DNA of 64,000 nt from an uncultured Bacteroidales bacterium. Its GTDB lineage: Bacteria; Bacteroidota; Bacteroidia; Bacteroidales; ML635J-15. Location: assembly GCA_937899245.1 (NCBI GenBank), contig CALDKB010000025.1, forward strand, positions 1 to 64,000. Reading direction: 5' to 3'. Under the pieces are notes generated by a model. The model saw only the letters and a program-made list of their open reading frames with translations, had not been told where the DNA came from and made no database searches. How positions within the stretch are numbered: position 1 is the stretch's first letter; every line of letters starts with the position of its first letter. This document shows positions 24,575 through 34,826 of the stretch, in pieces. The position numbers were made by a program, and so were the translations under genes.

Positions 24575-25885
24575 TTAAACAAAGAAGCTAACGACAACGC
24601 ATACGAGCATTAGCACCATATAAAATAAGAAAGTCCTAATGTCTAGATAGTCGCCGAGACGTATTCCATACAGCTTCCGTACTACAGCGACAAGTATCAG
24701 TTTTTCAATAAGAGTTCCAAACAGGAATGCAATAGCGACACCTAATATTCCCATTAAATTCATCAGCAGCAAACCTAGCACTACATTAACAATCAAGTTT
24801 ACCAACGAAGCCAGCAGAATTGGATTGTTGTGCCTTTTTCCCACCAGAATGCTATTTGGAATAATGAAACGGAACATTGACGTTAGGCAAAATATATTGA
24901 ACACAATGGCGCACTCCTCAAAATCCTCGTTGAACAGCAATGGATAAAAGAACTTGCTAACGGCAATACTTACTATAGCAATCGGGACAAGAAAATTCAT
25001 CAGGCGCTTGTTTTCTGTCCTAACATACAACAATGAGCCCTCCAAATCGCTATCGTTTGCAAAACGCGAAGTCATTGCTTCGGCAAAAGCCGTAAGAGCA
25101 AGCAATATCAATGGAAACTCCTTTGCACCATAACGGAACTGGGCATAAGAACTCTCATCGTACTTATAAGAAACCAGAAAACTGTCGGCATACTGGATAC
25201 CCTTTACAAGCAAAACACTTAAAATCAAAGGCGCCGACAACTTAATAAAGTCCTTGGCAAAACCAAATGATACACGAATTGCAGAATATTTCAGCACGAC
25301 GACACATAGCCAAATAAATTTCAGAAAATTTGCCAAAACAAGTCCATATATACCATAGCCCAAATCGTCAGTGAAAACAATAGGAAGAATTGTCGCAAGC
25401 AACTGCAACGGAAACATAATCAACGCATAAGCAAGCATCGCTTTCGGCTTGTCTTCTATAAGATAGATGTACTCTACAAGATTTACCGGACACGAAAGCA
25501 CAATATATGCAACCAAAAGTTTCAAGTATGGGATATGTCCGCCGCTAAACCCCACGAACCTTGCTATTTCGCCTTGAAGCAGGAAGACACAAGTGGCAGC
25601 AACAACTCCTAGTATCGAAATAATAAGGAATATGTTGAAATACACTGGACTTTTTGCCTCCACCGATTCCTTCTTTTGCGAAAGCATCGCCTGTAGCATG
25701 CCTCCAATCCAGAAAAAGCACACTGCGCCCGAAATAAGCAGGAAGGTCTCGTATGTTCCAATCTGGCCGATACCGATGTTAGTCTTTGACAATACGATGC
25801 CGACCATCAGGAGCACGACGAAACGGAACAACTGCAAGAATTGCAGCGCTCTTACGCTATTTATGTATTTTGTCAAAACAGACAC
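24575..25885 (-). CDS. Polysaccharide flippase-like membrane protein
   Basis: A protein of about 436 residues with some 12-14 membrane helices in the pattern of oligosaccharide flippases (Wzx/MATE-like), for example LFRFVVLLMVGIVLSKTNIG at the N-terminus. It probably moves a lipid-linked sugar across the inner membrane, though the substrate cannot be read. There is no ATG: candidate starts are TTG at 25897, GTG at 25885 (used here) and TTG at 25876. It follows ribE and a palindromic repeat. Confidence 0.78.
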   Translation of the reverse strand: MSVLTKYINSVRALQFLQLFRFVVLLMVGIVLSKTNIGIGQIGTYETFLLISGAVCFFWIGGMLQAMLSQKKESVEAKSPVYFNIFLIISILGVVAATCVFLLQGEIARFVGFSGGHIPYLKLLVAYIVLSCPVNLVEYIYLIEDKPKAMLAYALIMFPLQLLATILPIVFTDDLGYGIYGLVLANFLKFIWLCVVVLKYSAIRVSFGFAKDFIKLSAPLILSVLLVKGIQYADSFLVSYKYDESSYAQFRYGAKEFPLILLALTAFAEAMTSRFANDSDLEGSLLYVRTENKRLMNFLVPIAIVSIAVSKFFYPLLFNEDFEECAIVFNIFCLTSMFRFIIPNSILVGKRHNNPILLASLVNLIVNVVLGLLLMNLMGILGVAIAFLFGTLIEKLILVAVVRKLYGIRLGDYLDIRTFLFYMVLMLVCVVVSFFV

Positions 25886-25923
25886 TTCAAGTAACAAATA
25901 TCAGCATTAACGTTTATCCCTGG

Positions 25924-25990
25924 CTGAGCGTGGGTCGAAGCCTCGATGACGGGATTTCATTAGGTAACCGACCCTTCGGCTAACGCTCAG
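25924..25990. repeat. Imperfect palindromic intergenic repeat
   Basis: CTGAGCGT (25924-25931) and GGGTCG (25932-25937) pair with CGACCC (25969-25974) and ACGCTCAG (25983-25990). The right arm contains the AGCCGAAGGGT sequence typical of dispersed repeats. It lies between ribE and the flippase gene. Confidence 0.6.
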
Positions 25991-26011
25991 GGTGCGATAT
26001 GCCTACCTATC

Positions 26012-26623
26012 CTACTTGCCAAAGTTTTCGAGATAGCCGGACATAATCTTCTGTATGTACTTTCCGATGATATCGAACTCAAGGTTTACAATTGTGCCGA
26101 CCTTGAAGCAATGGAAATTCGTAACCTCGTATGTGTAAGGTATTATAGAAACAGAGAAAGTATTTGATTTCGAGTTTACTACTGTAAGGCTTACGCCATT
26201 AACAGAAACAGAACCTTTCTCGACTGTGATATTGCCCTTCGACTTGTCGTACTCGAAAGTGAAATACCAGCTTCCGCCATTTTCTGTTACATCGATGCAT
26301 TTTGCAGTTTGGTCAACGTGGCCCTGAACCATGTGGCCGTCGAGAAGCTTGTCCATCGACATGCTGCGTTCAATGTTCACCTCATCACCGATGTTCAGCA
26401 GACCGAGATTCGACTTGTCGAGTGTTTCCTTCATTGCGGTAACCTTGTAGGTTTTGGTTGCCTTGTCGATTTCGACTACAGTAAGACAAACACCATTGTG
26501 TGATACGCTCTGGTCGATGCGAAGCTGATCGCCAAACGAACAAGTGAAATAAAAATGAATGTTGCTCTGTTCCCTTTCTATTCTAACGAGCTTTGCGGTT
26601 TCTTCTACTATTCCTGAAAACAT
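26012..26623 (-). CDS. ribE: Riboflavin synthase
   Basis: Dismutates two 6,7-dimethyl-8-ribityllumazine molecules to riboflavin. The 203-residue protein starts with MFSGIVEETAKL and shows the two tandem lumazine-binding barrels: VSHNGVCLTVVEI in the first half and VSVNGVSLTVVNS in the second, plus GHMVQGHVDQTA. Length is normal. No FMN riboswitch was seen in the 50-bp upstream gap. A -7-like TATCTTTG lies at 26662-26655. Confidence 0.95.
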   Translation of the reverse strand: MFSGIVEETAKLVRIEREQSNIHFYFTCSFGDQLRIDQSVSHNGVCLTVVEIDKATKTYKVTAMKETLDKSNLGLLNIGDEVNIERSMSMDKLLDGHMVQGHVDQTAKCIDVTENGGSWYFTFEYDKSKGNITVEKGSVSVNGVSLTVVNSKSNTFSVSIIPYTYEVTNFHCFKVGTIVNLEFDIIGKYIQKIMSGYLENFGK

Positions 26624-26673
26624 ATATTTGATTTTTTATTTACGATTTTGGTTACAAAGATAATTGGTTTTTG

Positions 26674-27384
26674 TTACTTAGCCATCTGGTTCACAATCGA
26701 CACTATATCGCAGGCCACCAAAGCCGCTGTTTCTGTACGCAGACGACTTTGACCCAAGGTTACGGGAACATAGTGCTGCAATGCCATTTCTATTTCATCG
26801 TGCGAAAAATCGCCTTCCGGGCCAATGAGAACTGTTACCGAGGTTTGTGGCTTTACGACATCGGCAAGATAAATTCGTTTGCCATCGTCTTCGCAATGGG
26901 CGACAAACTTTTGCTCTGAATTGTCGGACTTTACGAAATCTGTAAATTTTACGGCCTCGTTAATCTGCGGATGATATGCCTTGTACGACTGCTTCATGGC
27001 GGCCTCCACAATACGGTTCATACGGTCGGTCTTTATGACCTTGCGCTCCGAATTCTTACAAATTATAGGTGTAATTTCGGAGATTCCTATTTCGGTTGCC
27101 TTTTCAAGGAACCACTCCACACGGTCCATATTCTTGGTCGGTGCAATGGCTACATGAAGTCGGTAAGGCAATTTGTTGTATTCGGCAATGGTCTCGACCA
27201 CACGCACCGAAGTATGCTTGTGGTCAACGTTTTCAATCTGCGTGCGGAAAAGTGTCCCCTGTCCGTCGGCAATAAAAATCTCGTCGCCGACCTTAAGCCG
27301 CAACACGCGTGCACAATGGTTCGACTCCTCCTCGCTCAAGGTGTGGAAATCGCCCGAAATGGTATTGTCGTAGAAAAATCTCAT
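26674..27384 (-). CDS. rsmE: 16S rRNA m3U1498 methyltransferase RsmE
   Basis: Methylates U1498 of 16S rRNA using S-adenosylmethionine. The 236-residue SPOUT protein has an N-terminal PUA-like domain (EESNHCARVLRLKVGD) and the C-terminal knot with IGPEGDFSHDEIE and LGQSRLRTETAAL. Its ATG shares one base with the stop of the upstream ABC gene (TGATG), so the two are translationally coupled. Confidence 0.95.
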   Translation of the reverse strand: MRFFYDNTISGDFHTLSEEESNHCARVLRLKVGDEIFIADGQGTLFRTQIENVDHKHTSVRVVETIAEYNKLPYRLHVAIAPTKNMDRVEWFLEKATEIGISEITPIICKNSERKVIKTDRMNRIVEAAMKQSYKAYHPQINEAVKFTDFVKSDNSEQKFVAHCEDDGKRIYLADVVKPQTSVTVLIGPEGDFSHDEIEMALQHYVPVTLGQSRLRTETAALVACDIVSIVNQMAK

Positions 27385-28034
27385 CAGCGTATCTCCCCAT
27401 CAGAAATAGTGAACATGCGGTCGGTCATACGTGCATGTTCTTCGTTATGAGTCACAATTACAAATGTCTGCTTGAAGTCCTTGCGCAAATCGAAGATAAT
27501 TTTGTACAGGTCGCGTGCATTCTGCGAGTCGAGGTTTCCCGAAGGCTCGTCGGCAAGCACCACCGAAGGGTTGTTGATTAAAGCACGGGCAATGGCGACT
27601 CGTTGTTTCTCGCCTCCCGAAAGTTCCGACGGCTTATGGTCGCGACGCTCGGCAACATTCAATGCTTCGAGCAGTTCGATTGCGCGCTGCTGAGACTCCT
27701 TCTTGCCCTTTCCGCCAATGAATGCCGGAATGCAAACATTCTCGAGCGCTGTAAATTCCGGAAGCAACTGGTGGAATTGGAACACAAATCCAATATGAGT
27801 ATTGCGAAATTCAGCAAGTTTCCGCTCGCCAAGCGAAAATGTATCGACACCATCAATTAGCACCTTGCCCGAATTTGGTTTCAGCAACGTGCCTATAATC
27901 TGCAACAAAGTTGTCTTTCCGGCACCACTTGCCCCTAAAATCGACACAATCTCAGACTTTTCGACCTGCAAGTTAATGCCTTTTAGCACCTGCAGCGAAC
28001 CATACGACTTGGATATGTTCTGGACTTCAATCAT
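27384..28034 (-). CDS. lolD: LolD-type ABC transporter ATP-binding protein
   Basis: A 216-residue ATPase of the lipoprotein-release / MacB group. Walker A is GASGAGKTTLLQ near 35-46, the Q-loop FVFQFHQLLPEFTALENV is characteristic of LolD, the signature is LSGGEKQRVAIARAL and Walker B VVLADEPSGNLD. The partner permease is not in the window. It is coupled to rsmE. Confidence 0.88.
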   Translation of the reverse strand: MIEVQNISKSYGSLQVLKGINLQVEKSEIVSILGASGAGKTTLLQIIGTLLKPNSGKVLIDGVDTFSLGERKLAEFRNTHIGFVFQFHQLLPEFTALENVCIPAFIGGKGKKESQQRAIELLEALNVAERRDHKPSELSGGEKQRVAIARALINNPSVVLADEPSGNLDSQNARDLYKIIFDLRKDFKQTFVIVTHNEEHARMTDRMFTISDGEIR

Positions 28035-28280
28035 AATTTAAAATTTGGTGTAAAAATAGAACTTTATTTGCTATTACTAAGCAACTATTGCCTTTTTGTT
28101 TCTCATATCGCAAAACAGGCATCCAAACTTTAGTTTTTTAACATCATAACCAGAAGAAGAACAACAAATAACGAAATAAAATGTTGACAACATATGGGGC
28201 TTTTTTTCTTTTGGTTAATAAAACAAAAAAATCACGTTGAAGAAAATTGTAATTTTGCCAACTGTAAAAAGGAAAACATC

Positions 28281-29870
28281 ATGGCACAAGAATCAAAAGA
28301 AAAAACGAAAAAAACGAAAAAAACAGACGTGCTGGAGGAACTGAACTCACTACTTGGCAAAATTCCGCCACAGTCGCCCGAACTCGAAAAGGCCGTCCTT
28401 GGTGCATTGCTAATCCAGTCGAATGCAATTCACGACATCTCTAACATCATTAAAGCGGATAGTTTCTATATCCCTGCGCACCAGACGATATATGCAACAA
28501 TGAAGGATCTTGCTAATGCACAGAAACCAATAGACACCATCACTGTTGCAGAAGAACTGAAAACGAAAAATGAACTTGAAGACGTTGGCGGTCTACCATA
28601 CCTCATCGAGCTTACCGAACTTATCGGCAGTGCAGCGCACCTCGAATATCACGCACGCATCATACAGCAAAAGTACATTCAGCGAGAACTAATACGGTCG
28701 TCGACAGAAATACAAAAGGCATCATATGACGAAACTCGTGATGTCGAAGAACTTATCACATTCGCTGAAGGCGAGATTTTCAAGGTTTCGGAAGGCACAA
28801 CGAAAAAGGATCTTGTAAAGATTGGCGACGTACTCGACGATGCCAAATACGTAATTCAAAAAGCCGCCAAAAACAAAGGCGAAATCAGAGGCGTTCCTTC
28901 TGGTTTTATTGACCTTGATACACTTACGAGCGGATGGCAACCGTCGGACCTTATCATTATTGCGGCTCGTCCTTCTATGGGCAAAACCGCTTTTGTGCTT
29001 TCTATGGCCCGCAACATGGCTATTAAACATAGAAAATCGGTGGCATTCTTCTCGCTGGAAATGTCTTCCTTGCAACTTGTTAATCGTCTTATTGCTGCCG
29101 AAACCGAAATCCCAAGCGAAAAACTCAGAAACGGCGCTCTTGATGCTAGCGACTGGAAGTTATTCGAGGCAAAAGTTAACAACCTTGAAACTGCACCATT
29201 ATTTATCGACGACACACCTGCCATATCCATCTTCGAACTTCGTGCAAAATGCCGACGCTTGGCAAGAAGCGAAAGCAAACTCGACGTTATTATCATCGAC
29301 TATCTGCAACTTATGACATCGGGTAGCGACAACAAGGGAAGCCGCGAACAGGAAGTAAGCACAATCTCAAGATCACTGAAGGCTATTGCCAAGGATTTAA
29401 ACGTACCAATCATTGCGCTTTCGCAGTTAAACCGTTCGGTTGAAACTCGAAGCAACGACAAGCGCCCACAACTTTCAGATCTACGTGAATCCGGAGCCAT
29501 AGAACAGGATGCAGACATCGTTGCATTCATTCACCGTCCCGAATACTACGGTATTTTGGAAGAAGATGGCATTTCGACAAAAGGGCTGGCAAACATTATC
29601 GTTGCAAAACACCGTAATGGTGCCGTTCAGGACGTTAAACTAAAGTTCATAAAGGAATTGGCAAAATTCGCGGATATGGACAAGGCAATAGAAGAATTCC
29701 CTTCTTCGGAATACCAGACTATGGGGTCGAAAATGAACCAGCAGTCATTTTCTAACGACAACTCATTCCTACAGAACGACAACAGCTTCATTGGAGACAC
29801 AAATGCCACCAACTCCCCTCTGCCTGACTTCCAGAAAAACAATCCTAACGACGACAATAGTCCTTTTTAA
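28281..29870 (+). CDS. dnaB: Replicative DNA helicase DnaB
   Basis: Hexameric helicase that unwinds DNA at the fork. The 529-residue protein has the N-terminal domain (PPQSPELEKAVLGALL), a linker, Walker A RPSMGKTAF, SLEMSSLQLVNRL, and Walker B VIIIDYLQLM. The C-terminal 50 residues are low-complexity Asn/Ser-rich. The ATG at 28281 follows a GGAAAA stretch; an earlier in-frame start at 28194 is not needed. No intein is present. Confidence 0.97.
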   Translation: MAQESKEKTKKTKKTDVLEELNSLLGKIPPQSPELEKAVLGALLIQSNAIHDISNIIKADSFYIPAHQTIYATMKDLANAQKPIDTITVAEELKTKNELEDVGGLPYLIELTELIGSAAHLEYHARIIQQKYIQRELIRSSTEIQKASYDETRDVEELITFAEGEIFKVSEGTTKKDLVKIGDVLDDAKYVIQKAAKNKGEIRGVPSGFIDLDTLTSGWQPSDLIIIAARPSMGKTAFVLSMARNMAIKHRKSVAFFSLEMSSLQLVNRLIAAETEIPSEKLRNGALDASDWKLFEAKVNNLETAPLFIDDTPAISIFELRAKCRRLARSESKLDVIIIDYLQLMTSGSDNKGSREQEVSTISRSLKAIAKDLNVPIIALSQLNRSVETRSNDKRPQLSDLRESGAIEQDADIVAFIHRPEYYGILEEDGISTKGLANIIVAKHRNGAVQDVKLKFIKELAKFADMDKAIEEFPSSEYQTMGSKMNQQSFSNDNSFLQNDNSFIGDTNATNSPLPDFQKNNPNDDNSPF

Positions 29871-29885
29871 CTAAATAAACAGCCA

Positions 29886-30326
29886 ATGGACAACCAAAAA
29901 GACAACAGACAACATCAATTCGACAGACACTACCTAGAAATGGCAGCCGTATGGGCCAAGAACTCCTACTGCAAGCGCCGCCAGGTTGGTGCATTGCTCG
30001 TAAAGAACAGAATGATAATCTCCGACGGATTCAACGGAACTCCATCGGGCTTCGAAAACCAGTGCGAGGACGATAATAACACAACAAAGGCATACGTTCT
30101 GCACGCCGAAGCTAATGCTATCACCAAAGTTGCCAAGTCGGGCAACAGCAGCGAAGGAGCTACCCTGTATATCACCACCGCTCCATGCATAGAATGCGCA
30201 AAACTGATAATCCAGTCGGGAATCGTCCGAGTGGTATATGGAGAAGAATACCGCAAGTCCGAAGGAATAGAACTGCTTAGACGCGCTAATATTAAGGTTG
30301 AAATTTTTAACGATGATCAATTATAA
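29886..30326 (+). CDS. Deoxycytidylate deaminase
   Basis: Converts dCMP to dUMP, supplying thymidylate synthesis. The 146-residue enzyme has the zinc site His73 and Glu75 in LHAEANAI, and Cys101 and Cys104 in PCIECAKL, plus RRQVGALLVKNRMIISDGFNG. It follows dnaB by 15 nt and overlaps the S41 protease gene by 14 nt, so the three are probably one operon. Confidence 0.93.
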   Translation: MDNQKDNRQHQFDRHYLEMAAVWAKNSYCKRRQVGALLVKNRMIISDGFNGTPSGFENQCEDDNNTTKAYVLHAEANAITKVAKSGNSSEGATLYITTAPCIECAKLIIQSGIVRVVYGEEYRKSEGIELLRRANIKVEIFNDDQL

Positions 30327-31905
30327 AAATTCAAAGTTTGCAATAATTCTTCCTGTTGTCATCGCTCTTTCGATTGTTGCAGGCATATTGTTGTCGCACA
30401 CATTTACAAATAACGACAAGAACATTTCCTCTTTGGATACAGGCAACAAGACACAAGACATATTGAATCTCATTGGCGCATACTATGTAGACCAGTTCGA
30501 CACGGATAGCCTTGAGGACATTCTGCTGGCCGACTTCCTGCACAACCTCGACCCTCACTCGTCGTATATGACCGCCGAGGAAACTACAGAATCGGAAACA
30601 GAGCTTAATGGTAATTTTGTCGGCATAGGAATCAGGTTCTACGTGCTCCACGACTCTGTTATGGTTACCAACATCATTCCCGGCGGAGCATCCGAGAAAG
30701 CCGGGCTTATGGCTGGCGACAGGATTTTGGAAGTCGACGGAAAGCAGATGTGCGGCATAGGCATAAGCAACGATAGCGTAAGAGGTCGTATCCTAGGCGA
30801 AGAAGGCAAAAAGGTAAAAATTAAAATCCTCCGCGATGGCCAACAAATGGACTTTTCTATTAGGCGCTCGCCTGTAGAAGTGGAAAGCGTATACTACGAC
30901 AAGATCGACGAAATAGGATACATTAAGATAACTTCATTCAGCAACAACACAATCGACCAGTTTGACGAAGCAATTGAAGAGCTCGAGAAGAAAGGATTCA
31001 AATCGATAGTAATTGATCTTCGCGACAATTCTGGTGGATTTATGCATGTCGCACAGGGAATACTCGACTATTTCTTTACAGATAGAAGACTGCTCGTCTA
31101 CACCGAAGGAGCAAACACTCGCCGCGAAGAGGTATATTCGTCGGGACGCAACGGAATATGCTCAAAATATCCTGTTGCCGTACTGGTAAACGAAAATTCG
31201 GCTTCGGCTTCGGAAATTACAGCCGGAGTAATACAAGACTACGACCTTGGAACTGTAATCGGAAATGTAACTTTCGGCAAAGGTCTGGTACAAAGAATGT
31301 TCACATTGGCAGACGGATCTTCGGTGCGGCTCACAATCTCAAGGTACTACCTGCCTTCAGGACGTTGCATACAACGGAGCTATGACAACGGATATGTTTC
31401 GTACCTCGAAAACTACTACATGAATTTCGGCAAGAACAAACAGAGTGTCGACAGCACAAAAGTGTTTTATACTCTGAAGGAAAAACGCAAAATGTACGAG
31501 GGCGACGGAATAATGCCAGACATAACAATAGAGCACGACACATCATACTATACAGACCTGCTGAGAAAACTTAGCGAAGACAACCTGATAAGCACTTTCA
31601 GCATAGAATATTACGACAACAACAGAAAGGCATTTGCCGCAATGAACATCAACACTGCCAGCAAGCTGAATGCATTTATCGAAAAGGACAACATGTTCGA
31701 CAAATTCATGAAAGAAGTTAAGAGCAATGGCATTGAGTACTCCCAATCAGACCTTGAGAAATCGAAGGGCTACATTAAGAAGGTGCTAAAATACCAGATT
31801 GCCAGCTATTGCCTCGACATAAACACGGCTTGCGCAATACTCCTCGATGGCGACAAATACTGGGAGGCCGCCAAGACATCAATAAAAGTTAATTACAACA
31901 ATTGA
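30313..31905 (+). CDS. S41 family C-terminal processing peptidase
   Basis: A 530-residue membrane-anchored periplasmic serine protease (tail-specific). There is one N-terminal membrane helix (about 9-29), then a PDZ domain (GIGIRFYV... NIIPGGASEKAGLMAGDRILEVDG), and the protease core with Ser in NENSASASEITAG near 297 and Lys in TFGKGLVQ near 323. The ATG at 30313 overlaps the deaminase gene by 14 nt; the open frame continues upstream to a TTG. Confidence 0.93.
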   Translation: MINYKNSKFAIILPVVIALSIVAGILLSHTFTNNDKNISSLDTGNKTQDILNLIGAYYVDQFDTDSLEDILLADFLHNLDPHSSYMTAEETTESETELNGNFVGIGIRFYVLHDSVMVTNIIPGGASEKAGLMAGDRILEVDGKQMCGIGISNDSVRGRILGEEGKKVKIKILRDGQQMDFSIRRSPVEVESVYYDKIDEIGYIKITSFSNNTIDQFDEAIEELEKKGFKSIVIDLRDNSGGFMHVAQGILDYFFTDRRLLVYTEGANTRREEVYSSGRNGICSKYPVAVLVNENSASASEITAGVIQDYDLGTVIGNVTFGKGLVQRMFTLADGSSVRLTISRYYLPSGRCIQRSYDNGYVSYLENYYMNFGKNKQSVDSTKVFYTLKEKRKMYEGDGIMPDITIEHDTSYYTDLLRKLSEDNLISTFSIEYYDNNRKAFAAMNINTASKLNAFIEKDNMFDKFMKEVKSNGIEYSQSDLEKSKGYIKKVLKYQIASYCLDINTACAILLDGDKYWEAAKTSIKVNYNN

Positions 31906-31975
31906 TATTCCTTATTAGCAGAATAGTCAATAATGCAATTTTATCTAAATTTGCACCCACAAAAATCATACAACT

Positions 31976-32884
31976 ATGCCATACAGAGCACGCAAGAATT
32001 ACAAGCGCACCGAAAAGCCAAAAATTTCGCATATCGAAGTCACTGAATCCGACGAACTCATAAGCTTTTTAATGAAAAAGTTTCCTGACCGCAGCCACAA
32101 CAAGGTTAAGTCGTGGCTGCGCAACAAAACAGTAGAACTTAACGGTGCTGTGGTAACACTTTACAATCAAAAACTTATTCCTGGCGACAAGATTGACATA
32201 CACTGGAAACGCATTGCTAGCGGCCGCGACCTGAAGGGAATAACAATAGTTTACGAAGACAGCGACATTATCGTCATCAACAAGCCTACAGGAATGCTTT
32301 CGGTGGCAACTGCCAAAAGCAACGAAACCGCATATAGCATCCTAAGCGCACACATTAAGGCACAAGACCCGAACAACCGAATATTCATCGTTCATCGCCT
32401 CGACCGCGAAACATCAGGTCTTATGATGTTTGCTAAGAGCGAAGATGTTCAGAACTTGCTGCAGGAAGACTGGAAAACCAACATCTACGACCGCAGATAC
32501 ATTGCTGTTACTTCCGGCGACAAACCTATCGGCGAAGGCGTTTACGAATCGTATCTCGCACAAAACAAGGCTTTCGTTGTTTATTCGACAAAAGACCGCG
32601 AAAACGGACAACTTGCTGTCACTCACTACAAGACATTAAAGAACAAAGGTAGATACTCGATGATTGAAATCAACCTCGAAACCGGACGTAAAAACCAAAT
32701 CAGAGTTCACATGAGCGACATGGGACAACCAATCATCGGCGACAAGAAATACGGCTCTAAAGAAAACCTTTTCAACCGCATCGGACTGCATGCATGGATT
32801 CTTGGGTTCACGCATCCTCGAACACACGAAAAAATGCACTTCGAAAGTAATATTCCAAACGAATTCATGAAAGTTTTTGAATAG
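31976..32884 (+). CDS. RluA-family RNA pseudouridine synthase
   Basis: Isomerises specific uridines in rRNA or tRNA to pseudouridine. The 302-residue protein has an N-terminal S4 RNA-binding domain (SHNKVKSWLRNKTVELNG) and the catalytic motif HRLDRETSGLMMFAK with Asp near 142, then ETGRKNQIRVHM and GDKKYG. A -7-like TAAATTTG lies at 31946-31953. The exact target is not predictable. Confidence 0.94.
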   Translation: MPYRARKNYKRTEKPKISHIEVTESDELISFLMKKFPDRSHNKVKSWLRNKTVELNGAVVTLYNQKLIPGDKIDIHWKRIASGRDLKGITIVYEDSDIIVINKPTGMLSVATAKSNETAYSILSAHIKAQDPNNRIFIVHRLDRETSGLMMFAKSEDVQNLLQEDWKTNIYDRRYIAVTSGDKPIGEGVYESYLAQNKAFVVYSTKDRENGQLAVTHYKTLKNKGRYSMIEINLETGRKNQIRVHMSDMGQPIIGDKKYGSKENLFNRIGLHAWILGFTHPRTHEKMHFESNIPNEFMKVFE

Positions 32885-32888
32885 CAGA

Positions 32889-32917
32889 AAAGGCGAATGA
32901 AAATTCGCCTTTTTTTG
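32889..32917 (+). terminator. Terminator of the pseudouridine synthase gene
   Basis: AAAGGCGAA and TTCGCCTTT pair around TGAAAA, and the T-run continues. Confidence 0.88.
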
Positions 32918-33074
32918 AACAAAAAATACTGATATCCATTTTTGCTTTTGATTCGGGCATTGCTCTTAAAAAATGCTCAACAACATAATTATACCATTAA
33001 TCAATAACAAAAAAAAGTGCGTATTTTGCAAAAAATTTTTTTTGTAAAACGAGATATTGCTCGACACTTTTTTT

Positions 33075-34751
33075 ATGACAACAACTGCTATTTTTTCCGC
33101 AATTCTAACATTGCTCGCTGGCATTGGAATTTTCCTAATTGCTTGCCAAATGATGAGTTCTAACCTTGAATCAGCAAGTTCAAGCAAACTGAAAAATTTA
33201 TTTGCCAAGGCATCGAAAAGCAAATTGCTTGGAGTAGGCATTGGTGCATTAGGAACTGCCGCAATACAAAGTTCTGGTGCAACTACGGTTATGGTAATTG
33301 GTTTCGTAAATGCTGGAATCGTATCGTTAACACAAGCCGCCACAATAATTTATGGGGCAAACATTGGAACTACAATTACAGCACAGATTGTTGCTCTAGG
33401 CATGTTTGGCGAAAACACGTTGTCGACGACAATAATATTCTCTGCATTTGCAGGAATTGGAGCATTTATGATGCTGTTTACGAAAAAAGATTTCTGGAAA
33501 CGCATAGGCGGCATAATTACTGGTTTCGGAATGTTATTCGTTGGATTAAGCCTAATGAGCAGCTCCATGTCGGATTTTGCCGAAATGGATTATATAAAGA
33601 GCTTCCTTGCTCAAATCAGCAACCCAATTCTACTTGTCATAATAGGAGCAATATTTACTGCTATAATACAAAGTTCTTCGGTAATGACATCTATCGCACT
33701 TGCAATGGTTGTAACTGGGCTTATTTCTCTAGATCAGGGAATTTTCATCACGATGGGTTCAAACATTGGTTCATGCGTCGTTGCAATCATTGCCGGCATA
33801 ACAAGTGGCAAGAACGCAAAAAGGACTGCCTTAATCCACTTGTTTTTCAACATTTTCGGTGTTGTCATCTTTATGCTTATCGGCGTCATCATAGAACTGA
33901 TAACTGGTGTCACATACGGCGACATGTTCAACTGTCTGTTCCCCAATGTCCCGCAAACGCAGCTGGCAATGTTCCATACTATATTCAATATTGCAACTGT
34001 AATTATTATTCTGCCGCTGACATTCTGGCTTGTAAGACTTGTATGCAAGCTTATCCCCGACAATGTTTCCTCGTCAGACGATGAACCTCACCTGTTTTAT
34101 CTTGATGAAAACCTGCTTAGCACTCCGCCTATCGCAGTCCAGCAGACTAAACGCGAAATTGTAAATATGGCCGAAATGGCAATAGACAATTTCAACCGTT
34201 CGCTCGACATAATTACAACTATGGATTTTTCCGAAAAAGAGCAATTTGATAAAACCGAAAAACACCTGAACTTCCTTAACTCCGCAATAATAGACTTTGT
34301 AGTAAAACTCTCTAAAAAGCGTCAGCTCAGCGAATTGGACCACAATTACCTTACAACTACATTCCGAAGTGTAAGAGACATCGAACGAATTGGAGATTAT
34401 GCAGAAAATATCGTCGAGTACGCAGGAATGCTAAAGGAAACAAATGAGAAATTCTCAACGCAGGCAATAAGTGAAATAACAAATGTGCGCACTTTAATTA
34501 ACGATCTGTACTCAAAAATTATGAAGGCATACTGCAACATCGACCATGCTGCATTCAACGATGCCGAAGAAATTGAAGAGAAAATCGATGATTACACCAA
34601 ATACATGGAGACATGCCACATTGCAAGGATGGCTCTTGGAATATGCACTCCTAGCGTCGGAGCAGAATATCTGTCGCTTTCATCAAATGCAGAACGTGTT
34701 GCCGACCACCTGATTAACGTTGGAAAAACAATTAAAATACTTAGCGAATAA
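33075..34751 (+). CDS. Na/Pi cotransporter family protein with PhoU-like tail
   Basis: A 558-residue inner-membrane protein of the NptA type. The duplicated transport core shows the paired motifs QSSGATTVMVIGFVNAG and QSSSVMTSIALAMV, typical of sodium-phosphate symport. After about residue 360 a cytoplasmic helical domain of PhoU type follows (TTFRSVRDIERIGDYAENIVEYA and SLSSNAERVADHLINVG). The start is the ATG at 33075; a TTG at 33057 is in frame. Imports phosphate or balances it. Confidence 0.93.
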   Translation: MTTTAIFSAILTLLAGIGIFLIACQMMSSNLESASSSKLKNLFAKASKSKLLGVGIGALGTAAIQSSGATTVMVIGFVNAGIVSLTQAATIIYGANIGTTITAQIVALGMFGENTLSTTIIFSAFAGIGAFMMLFTKKDFWKRIGGIITGFGMLFVGLSLMSSSMSDFAEMDYIKSFLAQISNPILLVIIGAIFTAIIQSSSVMTSIALAMVVTGLISLDQGIFITMGSNIGSCVVAIIAGITSGKNAKRTALIHLFFNIFGVVIFMLIGVIIELITGVTYGDMFNCLFPNVPQTQLAMFHTIFNIATVIIILPLTFWLVRLVCKLIPDNVSSSDDEPHLFYLDENLLSTPPIAVQQTKREIVNMAEMAIDNFNRSLDIITTMDFSEKEQFDKTEKHLNFLNSAIIDFVVKLSKKRQLSELDHNYLTTTFRSVRDIERIGDYAENIVEYAGMLKETNEKFSTQAISEITNVRTLINDLYSKIMKAYCNIDHAAFNDAEEIEEKIDDYTKYMETCHIARMALGICTPSVGAEYLSLSSNAERVADHLINVGKTIKILSE

Positions 34752-34780
34752 TATAATGTTTAACAGACATACATTCCAAT

Positions 34781-34807
34781 ATGTCAATGGTCTTTTCCCA
34801 TTGGCAT
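34781..34807. terminator. Stem-loop after the Na/Pi transporter gene
   Basis: ATGTCAATGG (34781-34790) and CCATTGGCAT (34798-34807) form a 10-bp stem with one G-U. No strong T-run follows, so termination is uncertain. Confidence 0.5.
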
Positions 34808-34826
34808 AAGGTTTATACAAAAAAAA

